In this document: one piece after another, positions 52,749-60,464 of the stretch | Numbering within the stretch: position 1 is the stretch's first letter | Layout of the letters: every line of letters begins with the position of its first letter | Assembly (NCBI RefSeq): GCF_003944705.1 | Contig: NZ_RWIS01000013.1 | Coordinates: 1-64,000 of the forward strand | DNA: 64,000 bases | Direction of reading: 5' to 3' | Origin: Hymenobacter metallilatus | Lineage (GTDB): Bacteria; Bacteroidota; Bacteroidia; Cytophagales; Hymenobacteraceae | Notes under the pieces: model-generated | What the model was told of the DNA's origin: nothing | What the model saw: only the letters and a program-made list of their open reading frames with translations | Database searches by the model: none | Made by a program: the position numbers and the translations under genes

Positions 52749-55700
52749 TCATCCTCCCACCTCCTCACCCACCAGCGCCAGCAATTCCTGGGGCGTGAGG
52801 GATTTGAGCAGGGCCGCGTCGGTGCGGATCAGACCCTGGGCCAGCTCCCGCTTGGACTGCTGCAAGTGCTGGATTTTCTCCTCTACCGTATCGGGGCAGA
52901 TGAGGCGCACGGCCACTACGGGCTTGGTCTGGCCGATGCGGTAGGCCCGGTCGATGGCCTGGTTTTCTACGGCGGGGTTCCACCAGGGGTCCAGCAGGTA
53001 CACGTAGTCGGCGCCGGTGAGGTTGAGGCCGGTACCGCCGGCTTTCAGGCTGATAAGGAACACACGCACCTCGGGCCGCTCCTGGAATGCCTGCACGGCG
53101 GCCCCGCGCTGCCGGGTTTGGCCGGTGAGGTACTCGTAGGGAATATCGTGGGCATCCAGCATGGGCCGCACCAGGTTCAACATGCCCACAAACTGCGAAA
53201 ACACCAGGATTTTGTGCTCCGGGGCGTGGTTCTGAATTTCCTCCAGCAGCACGGCCAGCTTGGCCGAGGTGGAACCGTAATCCTCCAGATCGGGCAGCAA
53301 AGCGGGCGAGTCGCAGATTTGGCGCAGGCGCGTAAGGCCCCGCAGCACCGAGGCGTGGTTGCGGGCCATTACATCTTCGCGCTGGCCCAGCAGCAGATTC
53401 CGGAAATCCTGGCGGCAGGCCTCATACACGCGGCGCTGCTCGGGCGGCATCTCGCAGTAGAGCACCATTTCCGTCTTTTCCGGCAACTCGGTGGCTACCT
53501 GGGCCTTGGTGCGGCGCAGCACGAAGGGCCGGATTTTCTGCTGCAGCTCCCGGGCCTTCTGCTCATCCCCAAACTTATCAATGCGCGTGGCATACTGCGC
53601 CCGAAACTGCCGCAGCGTGCCCAGCAGCCCCGGGCAGGCAAACGAGAGCAGAGCGAAAATATCGTAGGTATTATTCTCCAGCGGCGTGCCCGTGAGCACC
53701 ACCCGCCCCCGGCTCCGCAGCTGGCAAGCGGCCCGGTAGCGCAACGAAGCCGGGTTCTTGATGGCCTGAGCCTCATCCAGAAACACGTACTCGAACTCCT
53801 GGACCTTCAGTCGGCGCAAATCCGACACCAGCGTGCCGTAGGTAGTCAGCACCAAATCGTAGTCGGCGAAATCCGGCTGGGTGCGCTGGCGGCCCGCGCC
53901 GTGCCAGGTCAGCACCCGCAGGCCCGGCGCGAAGCGGGCGGCTTCGGCCTGCCAGTTGAACACCAGGGACGTGGGCACCACCACCAGGCTGGGTCCGGTG
54001 CGGCCGCCCGCGCGCAGGTGCAGCACGAAGGCCAGCACCTGCAGCGTCTTGCCCAGGCCCATGTCGTCGGCCAGGCAGCCCCCGAAGCCGAACGTATCCA
54101 GGAAATTCAGCCAGTTGAGGCCCTCCCGCTGGTAGTCGCGCAGGGTGACCTGCAGGCCGGCAGGTACCGCCACGGGCGCAATACCAGTGAAATCGGCCAG
54201 GGCGGCGCGGGTTTCGGTTAGCCGCTGCCGGGCCGAGGGCAGCAGCTCATCCTCGGCGTACAGCTCCTCTACCGTCGCAAACTGGCTATGTGGGGTGCGC
54301 AGCTGGCCGTCGATGAGCTCGGCGGCGGCAAAGTAGCGGGCAAACTTCTCCAGCCACTGCTGGGGCAGCACGCCGTGGCTACCATCATCCAGCACTACGT
54401 AGCGGCGGCGGTTGCGCAGGGCCTGGCTGAGTTGCGGTAGTGTAGCGTGCTGCTTGCCAAACCGCACCGCCAGCCGGGTATCAAACCAGTTGGTTTCACT
54501 GCTCACCTGCACCGACACCCGGGCCGGGTGCGGGTTAAGCCGGTTGTCCTTGAGCTGCCGGAAGCCCAGCACCCGGATGCCCTCCTGCCGCCAGTGTTCC
54601 AGGGCGGGCAGCACTCGGTCGGCGTCCAGCAACTCGTGCCGGGCCAGGTAAAAGGAATCGGGGGTTTGCTGCCCGGCCAGTTCCGGCCAGGGGCGCAGCA
54701 CGGCCGCCACCAACCGGTCTTCAGCCAGGGCATTACGACTTACGGTGAAGGCCCGGCCTAGGGCGTCGGTGGCCTGGAGCTGCTGCTTGCTCAGCACCGA
54801 CACCTCCCGCTCCCCGTAGCGCATCACCGGCAGCAGCTCCACGTGGGGGCCGGCATCGGAGAGGTAGAGCACCGGCTCGGGTGCCTCGTCGAAGCCCGCA
54901 GCCGCTAGCTGTTGCCGGGTGGCCGGGCGCAGGTAGGCGTAGTGAATCTGCAAGCGGTTTTCCAGGTTGGTCAGCACATCCTCCCGGAACTCCGCAAACT
55001 GCGACTGGTGAATCAGCAAGGCGTTGTTGCGCTGCCGGAAAAACTCCACCACCCGCCACAGGTCCAGATCATCCAGCAGGTACAGATCATCGTGCAGGGC
55101 TACGAAGTAGTCGTAGTGCAGGGTAAGCTGCTCCAGATCCAGGGCCTGGTCGTGGAGCAGCAGCTGGCCGGTTATCTGGTAGAATTCGTCTTCCTGAGTT
55201 ACCTGCAGACGCAGCTGCAGGCGGGCGCTGTGCAGGCGCACCGGCACCAGTGCCGCGGCCGTGAGCTTGTCGCCCTGGGAGCCGCGGTACGAAAAAACGG
55301 GCAGCCGAAACGGGTTCTGCACCACGGCACGCAGGGCCTCCACGGCCGCCGGAGTGCGGTCCTCGTCGTAGTTGTGCTGGAAGCGGGCCAGGCCGGTGTA
55401 GAACTTCAGCTCCGCCGGGTTGGTCAGCTGCCAGATACCGTCCAGGGGGTTCAGCAGCGTCAGCGGGTTCTTGGGTTTGCCCGCCGCCGTAAGGCTGGCC
55501 TCCACCAGGTGCAGCGTAAGGTGGCTGTAGTAGCGGTGCCGGGCCAGCACCAGCAGCCGTTGCCCATTTGCTCCCGGCACCACCGGCTCCGGCTTCGCGG
55601 GCAGCAGCTGCCGCATCAGCTCCTGCTTGGAAGCCGGCGTCACGGGCAGCAGATCCGCCCGGCGCGGCATTACGACCGTGGCCCCGTTGGCAAATGTCAG

Positions 55701-56108
55701 TTGAAAGTGCGCGTCCAGGTCGGGAGCCTGTTCCAGGCCGTATTCCCGGGCCACAGCGCGCAGCTTCTGCCCGCGCAGCTCCCCGTCGAAAAACGCCCGC
55801 AGCTCCGGCCGGTGCAGCAGGGCCAGCAGCGTCAGGGCCTGGTTTTCGCACAGCTCGTCGTTCGTGCCGGCCGTGCAGGTGCAGCTCAGCGTCAGGCCGG
55901 TTTTGGTTTGACTCACTTCCACTTCCGGCCCGGTCATTCCTCCTACTACTGTTCCGGCTGAAAACTGCCCGGTATCCACAGTCAGCTCCAGCGGCGTCAC
56001 GGCCCGGTACTGGCGCGTATCCGGCACAAAGCCGCGGGGGGCCAGTTGCAGCAGCTGAGGCAGCGTCAGGTCCGGGAGTTGCTGGGAGAGATGAACGGTA
56101 TGCGGCAC
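52749..56108 (-). CDS. SNF2-family helicase-like ATPase with degenerate SWIM finger
   Basis: The 1119-aa protein has the SNF2 core in its C-terminal half: RDYQREGLNWLNFL, Walker A DDMGLGKT (about residue 680), DEAQ (about residue 779), LTGTPLENN, and motif VI region QAIDRAYRIGQ. The N-terminal part begins with a SWIM-like zinc finger at about residue 80, but the usual CxC...CxH reads CTC...CEN, so the last His is Asn. SNF2 enzymes translocate on duplex DNA and remodel protein-DNA complexes. The GTG start at 56108 is 4 bases after the stop of the secreted-protein gene upstream, which suggests coupled translation with the Xre2-RES2 run. Confidence 0.88.
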   Translation of the reverse strand: MPHTVHLSQQLPDLTLPQLLQLAPRGFVPDTRQYRAVTPLELTVDTGQFSAGTVVGGMTGPEVEVSQTKTGLTLSCTCTAGTNDELCENQALTLLALLHRPELRAFFDGELRGQKLRAVAREYGLEQAPDLDAHFQLTFANGATVVMPRRADLLPVTPASKQELMRQLLPAKPEPVVPGANGQRLLVLARHRYYSHLTLHLVEASLTAAGKPKNPLTLLNPLDGIWQLTNPAELKFYTGLARFQHNYDEDRTPAAVEALRAVVQNPFRLPVFSYRGSQGDKLTAAALVPVRLHSARLQLRLQVTQEDEFYQITGQLLLHDQALDLEQLTLHYDYFVALHDDLYLLDDLDLWRVVEFFRQRNNALLIHQSQFAEFREDVLTNLENRLQIHYAYLRPATRQQLAAAGFDEAPEPVLYLSDAGPHVELLPVMRYGEREVSVLSKQQLQATDALGRAFTVSRNALAEDRLVAAVLRPWPELAGQQTPDSFYLARHELLDADRVLPALEHWRQEGIRVLGFRQLKDNRLNPHPARVSVQVSSETNWFDTRLAVRFGKQHATLPQLSQALRNRRRYVVLDDGSHGVLPQQWLEKFARYFAAAELIDGQLRTPHSQFATVEELYAEDELLPSARQRLTETRAALADFTGIAPVAVPAGLQVTLRDYQREGLNWLNFLDTFGFGGCLADDMGLGKTLQVLAFVLHLRAGGRTGPSLVVVPTSLVFNWQAEAARFAPGLRVLTWHGAGRQRTQPDFADYDLVLTTYGTLVSDLRRLKVQEFEYVFLDEAQAIKNPASLRYRAACQLRSRGRVVLTGTPLENNTYDIFALLSFACPGLLGTLRQFRAQYATRIDKFGDEQKARELQQKIRPFVLRRTKAQVATELPEKTEMVLYCEMPPEQRRVYEACRQDFRNLLLGQREDVMARNHASVLRGLTRLRQICDSPALLPDLEDYGSTSAKLAVLLEEIQNHAPEHKILVFSQFVGMLNLVRPMLDAHDIPYEYLTGQTRQRGAAVQAFQERPEVRVFLISLKAGGTGLNLTGADYVYLLDPWWNPAVENQAIDRAYRIGQTKPVVAVRLICPDTVEEKIQHLQQSKRELAQGLIRTDAALLKSLTPQELLALVGEEVGG

Positions 56109-56112
56109 AGAA

Positions 56113-56571
56113 CTACTTAGCTGTGTAGGTTGCGTAGTTCAGACGGAAAGCCTCAGGAAGCAAAGCATCCAGTCTTACAGAAACGTCATATAAGCAACGT
56201 AGCCGATACTCGTATAAATTGATTTGCTTGGCAAAGCTTCCTTTCACTACCATAAAAGTATAACCAGGCATATCTGTGTCTGTGCTTTTCCCTTGGTAAC
56301 TATTCTTAAGGCCAGATAGGTAAACTTGGTCTAGCGGGGCCAACAATTGATTTCGCTCAACCGAAGTAATTTCTCTTACCAGCAACGAATCTGTGGTTGC
56401 TACATCATGTATTTCAACCCGGATAGTGCTATCCGTAATAACATATTCCCGATAGCCCAAAAACTCCGTTTTGACTATTCGCAAGCGGGTTACTTTCCGT
56501 GGTGATTGTGCTACACCATTTGCAGAAGTTAAGCCTATCAGCAACAGTATTATACCCAGTTTTTGAATCAT
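56113..56571 (-). CDS. Small exported protein downstream of the RES toxin
   Basis: The 152-aa product from the ATG at 56571 starts MIQKLGIILLLIGLTSANGV, a signal peptide; a GTG two codons upstream would also be possible. The mature part is about 130 residues with no family I recognise, including EFLGYREYVITDSTIRVEI and LYEYRLRCLYDVSV. It begins 2 bases after the RES2 stop codon and ends 4 bases before the SNF2 start. Its base composition is clearly more AT-rich than both neighbours, which suggests a later insertion. Confidence 0.7.
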   Translation of the reverse strand: MIQKLGIILLLIGLTSANGVAQSPRKVTRLRIVKTEFLGYREYVITDSTIRVEIHDVATTDSLLVREITSVERNQLLAPLDQVYLSGLKNSYQGKSTDTDMPGYTFMVVKGSFAKQINLYEYRLRCLYDVSVRLDALLPEAFRLNYATYTAK

Positions 56572-56573
56572 AT

Positions 56574-57035
56574 TCACCCTACTTCATCCGCCTTAATCCG
56601 TGCATCAAACCGAAACTCCTCCCGGCTCACAATCCGGATGCGCTTGAAATCGGGGTGGCGGCTGTGCAGCACGTAGTTGAATTCCTGGGGCACAATGGAC
56701 GAGGGCACCCGCAACACGGCCGAGCTGCGGCGCGCGTACCACTCGGCCCCGAGAGGCTGGCACACGGCGTAGCGGCTGGCCTGCTCCCAGTCCCGGGGCA
56801 GCTGGCTCAGTGGTACCTCTTCCACCAACAGGTCATCGGGCACGTCAATCACCAGCACCCGAAATTGGCCGGTGAGGCCTTCTCCACTGCGGTGCACCAC
56901 GTTTTCCAGGCAGGCCAGGGCCCGGCTGGCGGCGGTGTAAATCACAAACTGATCCTTATAATTCCAGCGCGCCCGGTAGCCGGAGGCAAACAGGTCGTCG
57001 GCGTATTTGGCCAGGCAGATGCGGTACACCAGCAT
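56574..57035 (-). CDS. RES-domain toxin (pair 2)
   Basis: The 153-aa protein has the RES pattern: MLVYRICLAKYADDLFASGY, ARWNYKDQFVIYTAASRALA with the conserved Tyr and the following LENV Glu, and the distal RVPSSIVPQEFNYVL. It is only distantly similar to the RES1 protein. Its antitoxin gene lies 11 bases upstream. The GGRW motif of RES1 is replaced by RARW. The reaction is expected to be NAD+ degradation or ADP-ribosylation as in characterised family members. Confidence 0.88.
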   Translation of the reverse strand: MLVYRICLAKYADDLFASGYRARWNYKDQFVIYTAASRALACLENVVHRSGEGLTGQFRVLVIDVPDDLLVEEVPLSQLPRDWEQASRYAVCQPLGAEWYARRSSAVLRVPSSIVPQEFNYVLHSRHPDFKRIRIVSREEFRFDARIKADEVG

Positions 57036-57046
57036 ACTCTGGACCT

Positions 57047-57508
57047 CTAGGATAAGTCGCCGTAGGCAATGCGCGTGAGCTCCTCGGCCACCAGATCTAT
57101 GCCCCCACTGGTTTCCAGCAGCCGCAGTGGAATCTCCCCGTCGAGGCCATGAGCGGGTTTATCCAGCCAGCGCAGAAACGCGGCGGCCTCCCCGAATACT
57201 TCCACCCCCAGGTTGTAGAGGCTGATGATTTTCAGGGTTTTCTCGCTGCTGGCGGCGCTCAGGTTTTTCTTTTCCTGGGAGTAGGTGCGCAGGGTTTTGG
57301 TGGATAGCTCGTAAATGGCTTCCAGCTCCTGGGCCTGCAGCTGGTAGGCCTCAGCCACCTCAAACGCCGTGGCGGCCGGTACGCCCTTGCGGGCTTCCAT
57401 CACCAAGGCGTAGGCATCCTGCCCGGTCCGGCCCCAGGCCGCCCATTTCTTGCGCAAAGCCGCCGGCATAACGGCCGTTATTTTCGGGTGGTGTGCAGCA
57501 GTAGCCAT
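57047..57508 (-). CDS. Xre/MbcA/ParS-type antitoxin (pair 2)
   Basis: The 153-aa protein has an N-terminal region, a helix-turn-helix-like middle (AEAYQLQAQELEAIYELSTKTL) and a C-terminal toxin-binding DUF2384 region (VFGEAAAFLRWLDKPAHGLD, ending ELTRIAYGDLS). The gene order antitoxin-toxin is standard, and the 11-base gap implies tight co-translation. A perfect 20-bp inverted repeat lies 21 bases upstream of its ATG and overlaps the presumed promoter. Confidence 0.85.
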   Translation of the reverse strand: MATAAHHPKITAVMPAALRKKWAAWGRTGQDAYALVMEARKGVPAATAFEVAEAYQLQAQELEAIYELSTKTLRTYSQEKKNLSAASSEKTLKIISLYNLGVEVFGEAAAFLRWLDKPAHGLDGEIPLRLLETSGGIDLVAEELTRIAYGDLS

Positions 57509-57528
57509 CGGTGTGTGTTTGACAGAAC

Positions 57529-57577
57529 GAACTTAGAGAAATTTTTCCATTTAACGAGGAAAAATTTCTCTAAGTTC
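57529..57577. promoter_or_regulatory. Perfect 20-bp inverted repeat, candidate operator of TA pair 2
   Basis: GAACTTAGAGAAATTTTTCC (57529-57548) and its exact complement (57558-57577) flank 9 bases. On the minus strand a near -7 box TAAGTTCG sits on the proximal arm, so protein bound here would cover the promoter. It has no relation to the other intergenic elements. Confidence 0.65.
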
Positions 57578-57621
57578 TCCAACTACGTCAGCCCGGCACC
57601 AGTTGAGGCACCACCCAATAA

Positions 57622-57668
57622 CAAAGCCTGGCCGATTTTCCATTGGAAAACTGACCAGGCTTTATTTG
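57622..57668 (-). terminator. Terminator of the azoreductase gene
   Basis: AAAGCCTGG (57623-57631) pairs with CCAGGCTTT (57655-57663), with an inner TTTTCC/GGAAAA stem; T-rich bases flank both ends. It separates the azoreductase gene from the TA promoter. Confidence 0.75.
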
Positions 57669-57791
57669 CAACCAGAAAACCGGCTACGGAGGCAAAACGG
57701 CTATTCAAGCCGCCATACAGAAGCTACAGAACCAGATTAGCTGTAGCCTCGTCGTTGCTAATCACGCAGCGTTGCTGTACCAAGAGAACAG

Positions 57792-58412
57792 CTATACAGC
57801 AAGTTCAGCCGATTGCGAGATAACCACGCTGTTCAGGGCTTTTTCCAAGGCTGTGTCCTGTACGCCGGGAATGGACACGCCTTCCACCCGCACCACCGTT
57901 ACATCGGTCATGCCCAGGAAACCCAGCACGGCCTGCAGGTACGGGGCCACAAAATCGAAGCCGGCAGCCGGGCCCTCGGAGTAAATGCCGCCGCTAGACA
58001 TGGCCACGTACACTTTCTTGCCGGTTACCAGGCCCTGGGGAGCATTATCGACATACTTGAACGTAATGCCGGCGCGAGCAATGTGGTCAATCCAGGCTTT
58101 GAGCGTGGACGGAATGCCAAAGTTGTAAAGCGGTGCACCAATAACGATGACGTCAGCGGCCTGCAACTCGGCAATGGCGTCGTCGGAGTGACGGGCGGCT
58201 TCCTGCTGCTCGGGCGTGCGGTTGGCAGGCGGCGTGAAGAAGGACTGCAGCTTGGCTTCTTCCAGCTGCGGAAACGGATGTGTGGCCAGGTCGCGGGTAA
58301 TTACGGTGCTGCCGGGATACGCAGCCTGCAGCTTCTCGATGATGCCGTTGGCCAGCTTGATGCTGAAGGAAGCGCCGCCACGGGGGCTGGAAATGACGTT
58401 CAGAATGTTCAT
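57792..58412 (-). CDS. azoR: FMN-dependent NADH:quinone oxidoreductase / azoreductase
   Basis: The 206-aa protein is a flavodoxin-fold enzyme of the AzoR/AcpD family that reduces quinones and azo compounds with NADH. It begins MNILNVISSPRGGASFSIKL (phosphate-binding of FMN) and contains PLYNFGIPSTLKAWIDHIAR and the MSSGGIYSEGPAAGFD loop, all characteristic. Length is normal. It is a single gene, with a TACTTTTC near-promoter box upstream. Confidence 0.93.
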   Translation of the reverse strand: MNILNVISSPRGGASFSIKLANGIIEKLQAAYPGSTVITRDLATHPFPQLEEAKLQSFFTPPANRTPEQQEAARHSDDAIAELQAADVIVIGAPLYNFGIPSTLKAWIDHIARAGITFKYVDNAPQGLVTGKKVYVAMSSGGIYSEGPAAGFDFVAPYLQAVLGFLGMTDVTVVRVEGVSIPGVQDTALEKALNSVVISQSAELAV

Positions 58413-58635
58413 ACTACCGTGTTAGAGAAAAGTAGGCGTCTTCCCGCCGAACTGCGAAATCATGTCGGCCCCACCCTAGGAGTAAAAGGTTACGGCCAGC
58501 TGGGCAGTCTGCGGAGAAGGCATTTGATGTCTATACATCAAATGTATAGACATTGTTTCACATTTCCATTCTTTTTGTACCGTTGAGTGTTTCCCGCAAG
58601 CCAGTCTGTTCCCGACAACGGCACCTGCAGCGTAC

Positions 58636-58797
58636 TTACCAGCACCGCCACCCGCAATACAACCCTGCCGCCAGCAACAGCCCCAAGCAGCCGAGCTGGC
58701 GCATCTTCGCGCGCAGGGCCCGCCGCCGCCCATAAGCGTCGGCAGCGGCTTGCGGCAGAAAATAGCCCCACCACGCATTGCCCGGCTCCGACAGCAC
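58636..58797 (-). CDS. Mini-gene 3: 53-aa single-span membrane protein
   Basis: A GTG at 58797 directly follows the TGA of mini-gene 2 and opens a 53-codon frame ending TAA at 58636-58638. The product has a charged middle (AAADAYGRRRALRAKMRQL) and a hydrophobic C-terminal segment with Trp and Cys residues (GCLGLLLAAGLYCGWRCW). Other frames here carry longer but unlikely ORFs. The tight junction with its neighbour is the main argument. Confidence 0.45.
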   Translation of the reverse strand: MLSEPGNAWWGYFLPQAAADAYGRRRALRAKMRQLGCLGLLLAAGLYCGWRCW

Positions 58798-58947
58798 TCA
58801 CACCTCCCGGCACGCCGGGCAGGTGTATCGGGTCACCTCACCGGGCAGCAGCTTCAGCGGCTTACATAGCAGTTGCTGCTCAAAGGCCTCGTAGGCCCAC
58901 CACGAGGGAAAGCCGGATATTCCGTTCGGGAAGCAGTCAGGGCACAT
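58798..58947 (-). CDS. Mini-gene 2: 49-aa zinc-ribbon protein
   Basis: The ATG at 58947 lies inside the last codons of mini-gene 1 (overlap ATGTGCCCTGA, 11 bases). The product MCPDCFPNGISGFPSWWAYE continues to CPACREV, so two CPxC pairs about 40 residues apart could bind one zinc ion. The Trp/Tyr-rich centre is unusual. A longer upstream start in the same frame exists but would overlap the membrane gene fully. Confidence 0.6.
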   Translation of the reverse strand: MCPDCFPNGISGFPSWWAYEAFEQQLLCKPLKLLPGEVTRYTCPACREV

Positions 58948-59149
58948 TTCGTTTGGGGCGGGGTTTGCGGATAGGGCGCAGCAGCCAGATGATGGCATAT
59001 AGAAAAAAGGAGGCGAATCCACCACCCACTACAGTCGGTAGCAGGCTGTGCCCGTACGGATAGGCTGTCCACAGTCCCGCCATTGCTAGTAGTGTCGTCA
59101 GCAGCCAATACCACTTCAGGTAAGCAAAACTACACTTCGTAGCATCCAA
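58937..59149 (-). CDS. Mini-gene 1: 70-aa two-span membrane protein
   Basis: The product has two hydrophobic segments (WYWLLTTLLAMAGLWTAY and VVGGGFASFFLYAIIWLL) and a strongly basic C-terminus (RPIRKPRPKRNVP). The start is TTG at 59149, because an in-frame stop lies just upstream and no ATG is available. It begins the chain of overlapping mini-genes. The family is unknown. Confidence 0.55.
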   Translation of the reverse strand: MDATKCSFAYLKWYWLLTTLLAMAGLWTAYPYGHSLLPTVVGGGFASFFLYAIIWLLRPIRKPRPKRNVP

Positions 59150-59207
59150 AATATTCGCTTAAAGCAGTTCGCCTTCCTCCGAATCCTGAGAGGATGCAAC
59201 CTCAGCG

Positions 59208-60287
59208 CTACTGCCCCACCACCGCATGCAGCGGCACCGGGTGGATGATGAGCCAGATCAGCTCCCGCAGAATTTCGCCGTCGGTCATGGAGCCCGAGTC
59301 GATGCCTTTGCTCTGGGCGTCGGCGCGGCGGATGAGGTGCACGATGTCGCGGGTGCGGTGGAAGTCGAATACTTTCAGGCCCACCTGATAGTCCTGGCGC
59401 TGAATGGGAAAGCGCAGGCCCATTTTCAGCCAGTCGGCCTCCGCGGGGTTCCCGGGCAGCTGATGCAGCACCAGCAGGCGGGAGAAGTAGTTGAACAGCA
59501 GCGTCAGGTTGGGGATGAGCGGGTTGTTCTTGGGGTTGGCCTCGAAGTAGAGCAGGATGCGGTTGGCCTTGAGTACGTCGCGGCGCACCAGGGCGCTCTG
59601 CAGCTCGAAGATGTTGTACTCCTTGCTGATGCCCACCATGCGCTGCACCAGGTCCTCATCGATGCTGTGGCCGGGCAGCAGGTTGATGAGCATCTTATCC
59701 ACCTCGTTGGTGAGGCGGCCCAGCTCCCCCCCGATGTATTCGGCCAGCATAGCCGTGGCCTGGGGCGTAATCTGCTGGTTTTTGGAGCGCACATAGTTGC
59801 TCAGCCAAGGGGCCACCTGGTTATCGTAGAGCTTTTTGCTGGTCATGAGCACGGTGCCGGCCGGGGCGGGCTCCTTTTTGTCGCCGGCCAGCAGCTTGCC
59901 CAGCTTTTTGCGCGCGTCCAGGGTTTTGTGCTTGTAGCAGAACACCAGCACCGTGCTTTGCAGCGGATTGCGCAGGTAGGCCTCCAGAAAGGGCCACGTC
60001 TTTTCGTTTTCCAGATCGGCCACGGCCTGGGCCTCCTTCACAATAACCACCGAGCGTTCCGCCATCATAGGGAAGCGCTTGGCCTGGCCCAGAATGCCGG
60101 CCACGTCGGTGTCCTTGCCGTACATCACCACTTGGTTGAAACCCTTCTCGTGCTCAGGCAGCACGTGCTTTTCCAGCAAATCGGCCACAAGGTCAATGTA
60201 ATACGGCTCCTCCCCCTGCAGAAAGTACACGGGCGCAAACTGCCGCTGCTGGAGCTGCTTCAGGATTTCGTCGGGCGAGGCGGTCAA
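59208..60287 (-). CDS. holA: DNA polymerase III delta subunit
   Basis: HolA (359 aa) opens the sliding clamp as part of the clamp loader. Features are the N-terminal PVYFLQGEEPYYIDLVADLL, PMMAERSVVIVKEAQAV and the AEYIGGELGRLTNEVDKMLI region. The start codon is TTG at 60287, giving MTASPDEILKQLQQ. This TTG sits at the end of an inverted-repeat element, as does the TTG of tyrS on the other side. Confidence 0.92.
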   Translation of the reverse strand: MTASPDEILKQLQQRQFAPVYFLQGEEPYYIDLVADLLEKHVLPEHEKGFNQVVMYGKDTDVAGILGQAKRFPMMAERSVVIVKEAQAVADLENEKTWPFLEAYLRNPLQSTVLVFCYKHKTLDARKKLGKLLAGDKKEPAPAGTVLMTSKKLYDNQVAPWLSNYVRSKNQQITPQATAMLAEYIGGELGRLTNEVDKMLINLLPGHSIDEDLVQRMVGISKEYNIFELQSALVRRDVLKANRILLYFEANPKNNPLIPNLTLLFNYFSRLLVLHQLPGNPAEADWLKMGLRFPIQRQDYQVGLKVFDFHRTRDIVHLIRRADAQSKGIDSGSMTDGEILRELIWLIIHPVPLHAVVGQ

Positions 60288-60359
60288 GGGTGAAGTTGTG
60301 AAATTGTGAGGTTGTGAAGGTCTTGCGGCGCTATTCCGCTGCGGCTTTCACTTGGACTG

Positions 60360-60367
60360 CAAATGTA
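60360..60367 (-). promoter_or_regulatory. -7 box TACATTTG of holA
   Basis: Exact TAnnTTTG match on the minus strand inside the loop of the holA/tyrS element. Confidence 0.55.
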
Positions 60368-60380
60368 CCACAGGCCTTTT

Positions 60381-60388
60381 TACCTTTG
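60381..60388 (+). promoter_or_regulatory. -7 box TACCTTTG of tyrS
   Basis: Exact TAnnTTTG match on the plus strand, 14 bases from the opposing holA box, inside the same loop. Confidence 0.55.
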
Positions 60389-60464
60389 TGCCTCTTATGT
60401 GCGTGGGTTAGTCGTGTTTTAACCACTGCCTGATTCACAACTTCACAACTTCACAACTTCACCC

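Noticed and set aside
52582..52752. N-terminal extension of the 105-aa gene
   Set aside because: The extension is translated through an inverted-repeat element; the short form has an ATG at a natural boundary.
58476..58813. Longer minus-strand frames (91 and 100 codons) near the mini-genes
   Set aside because: Cys/Gly/Arg-rich shadow composition; the 53-codon frame fits the stop-start junction better.
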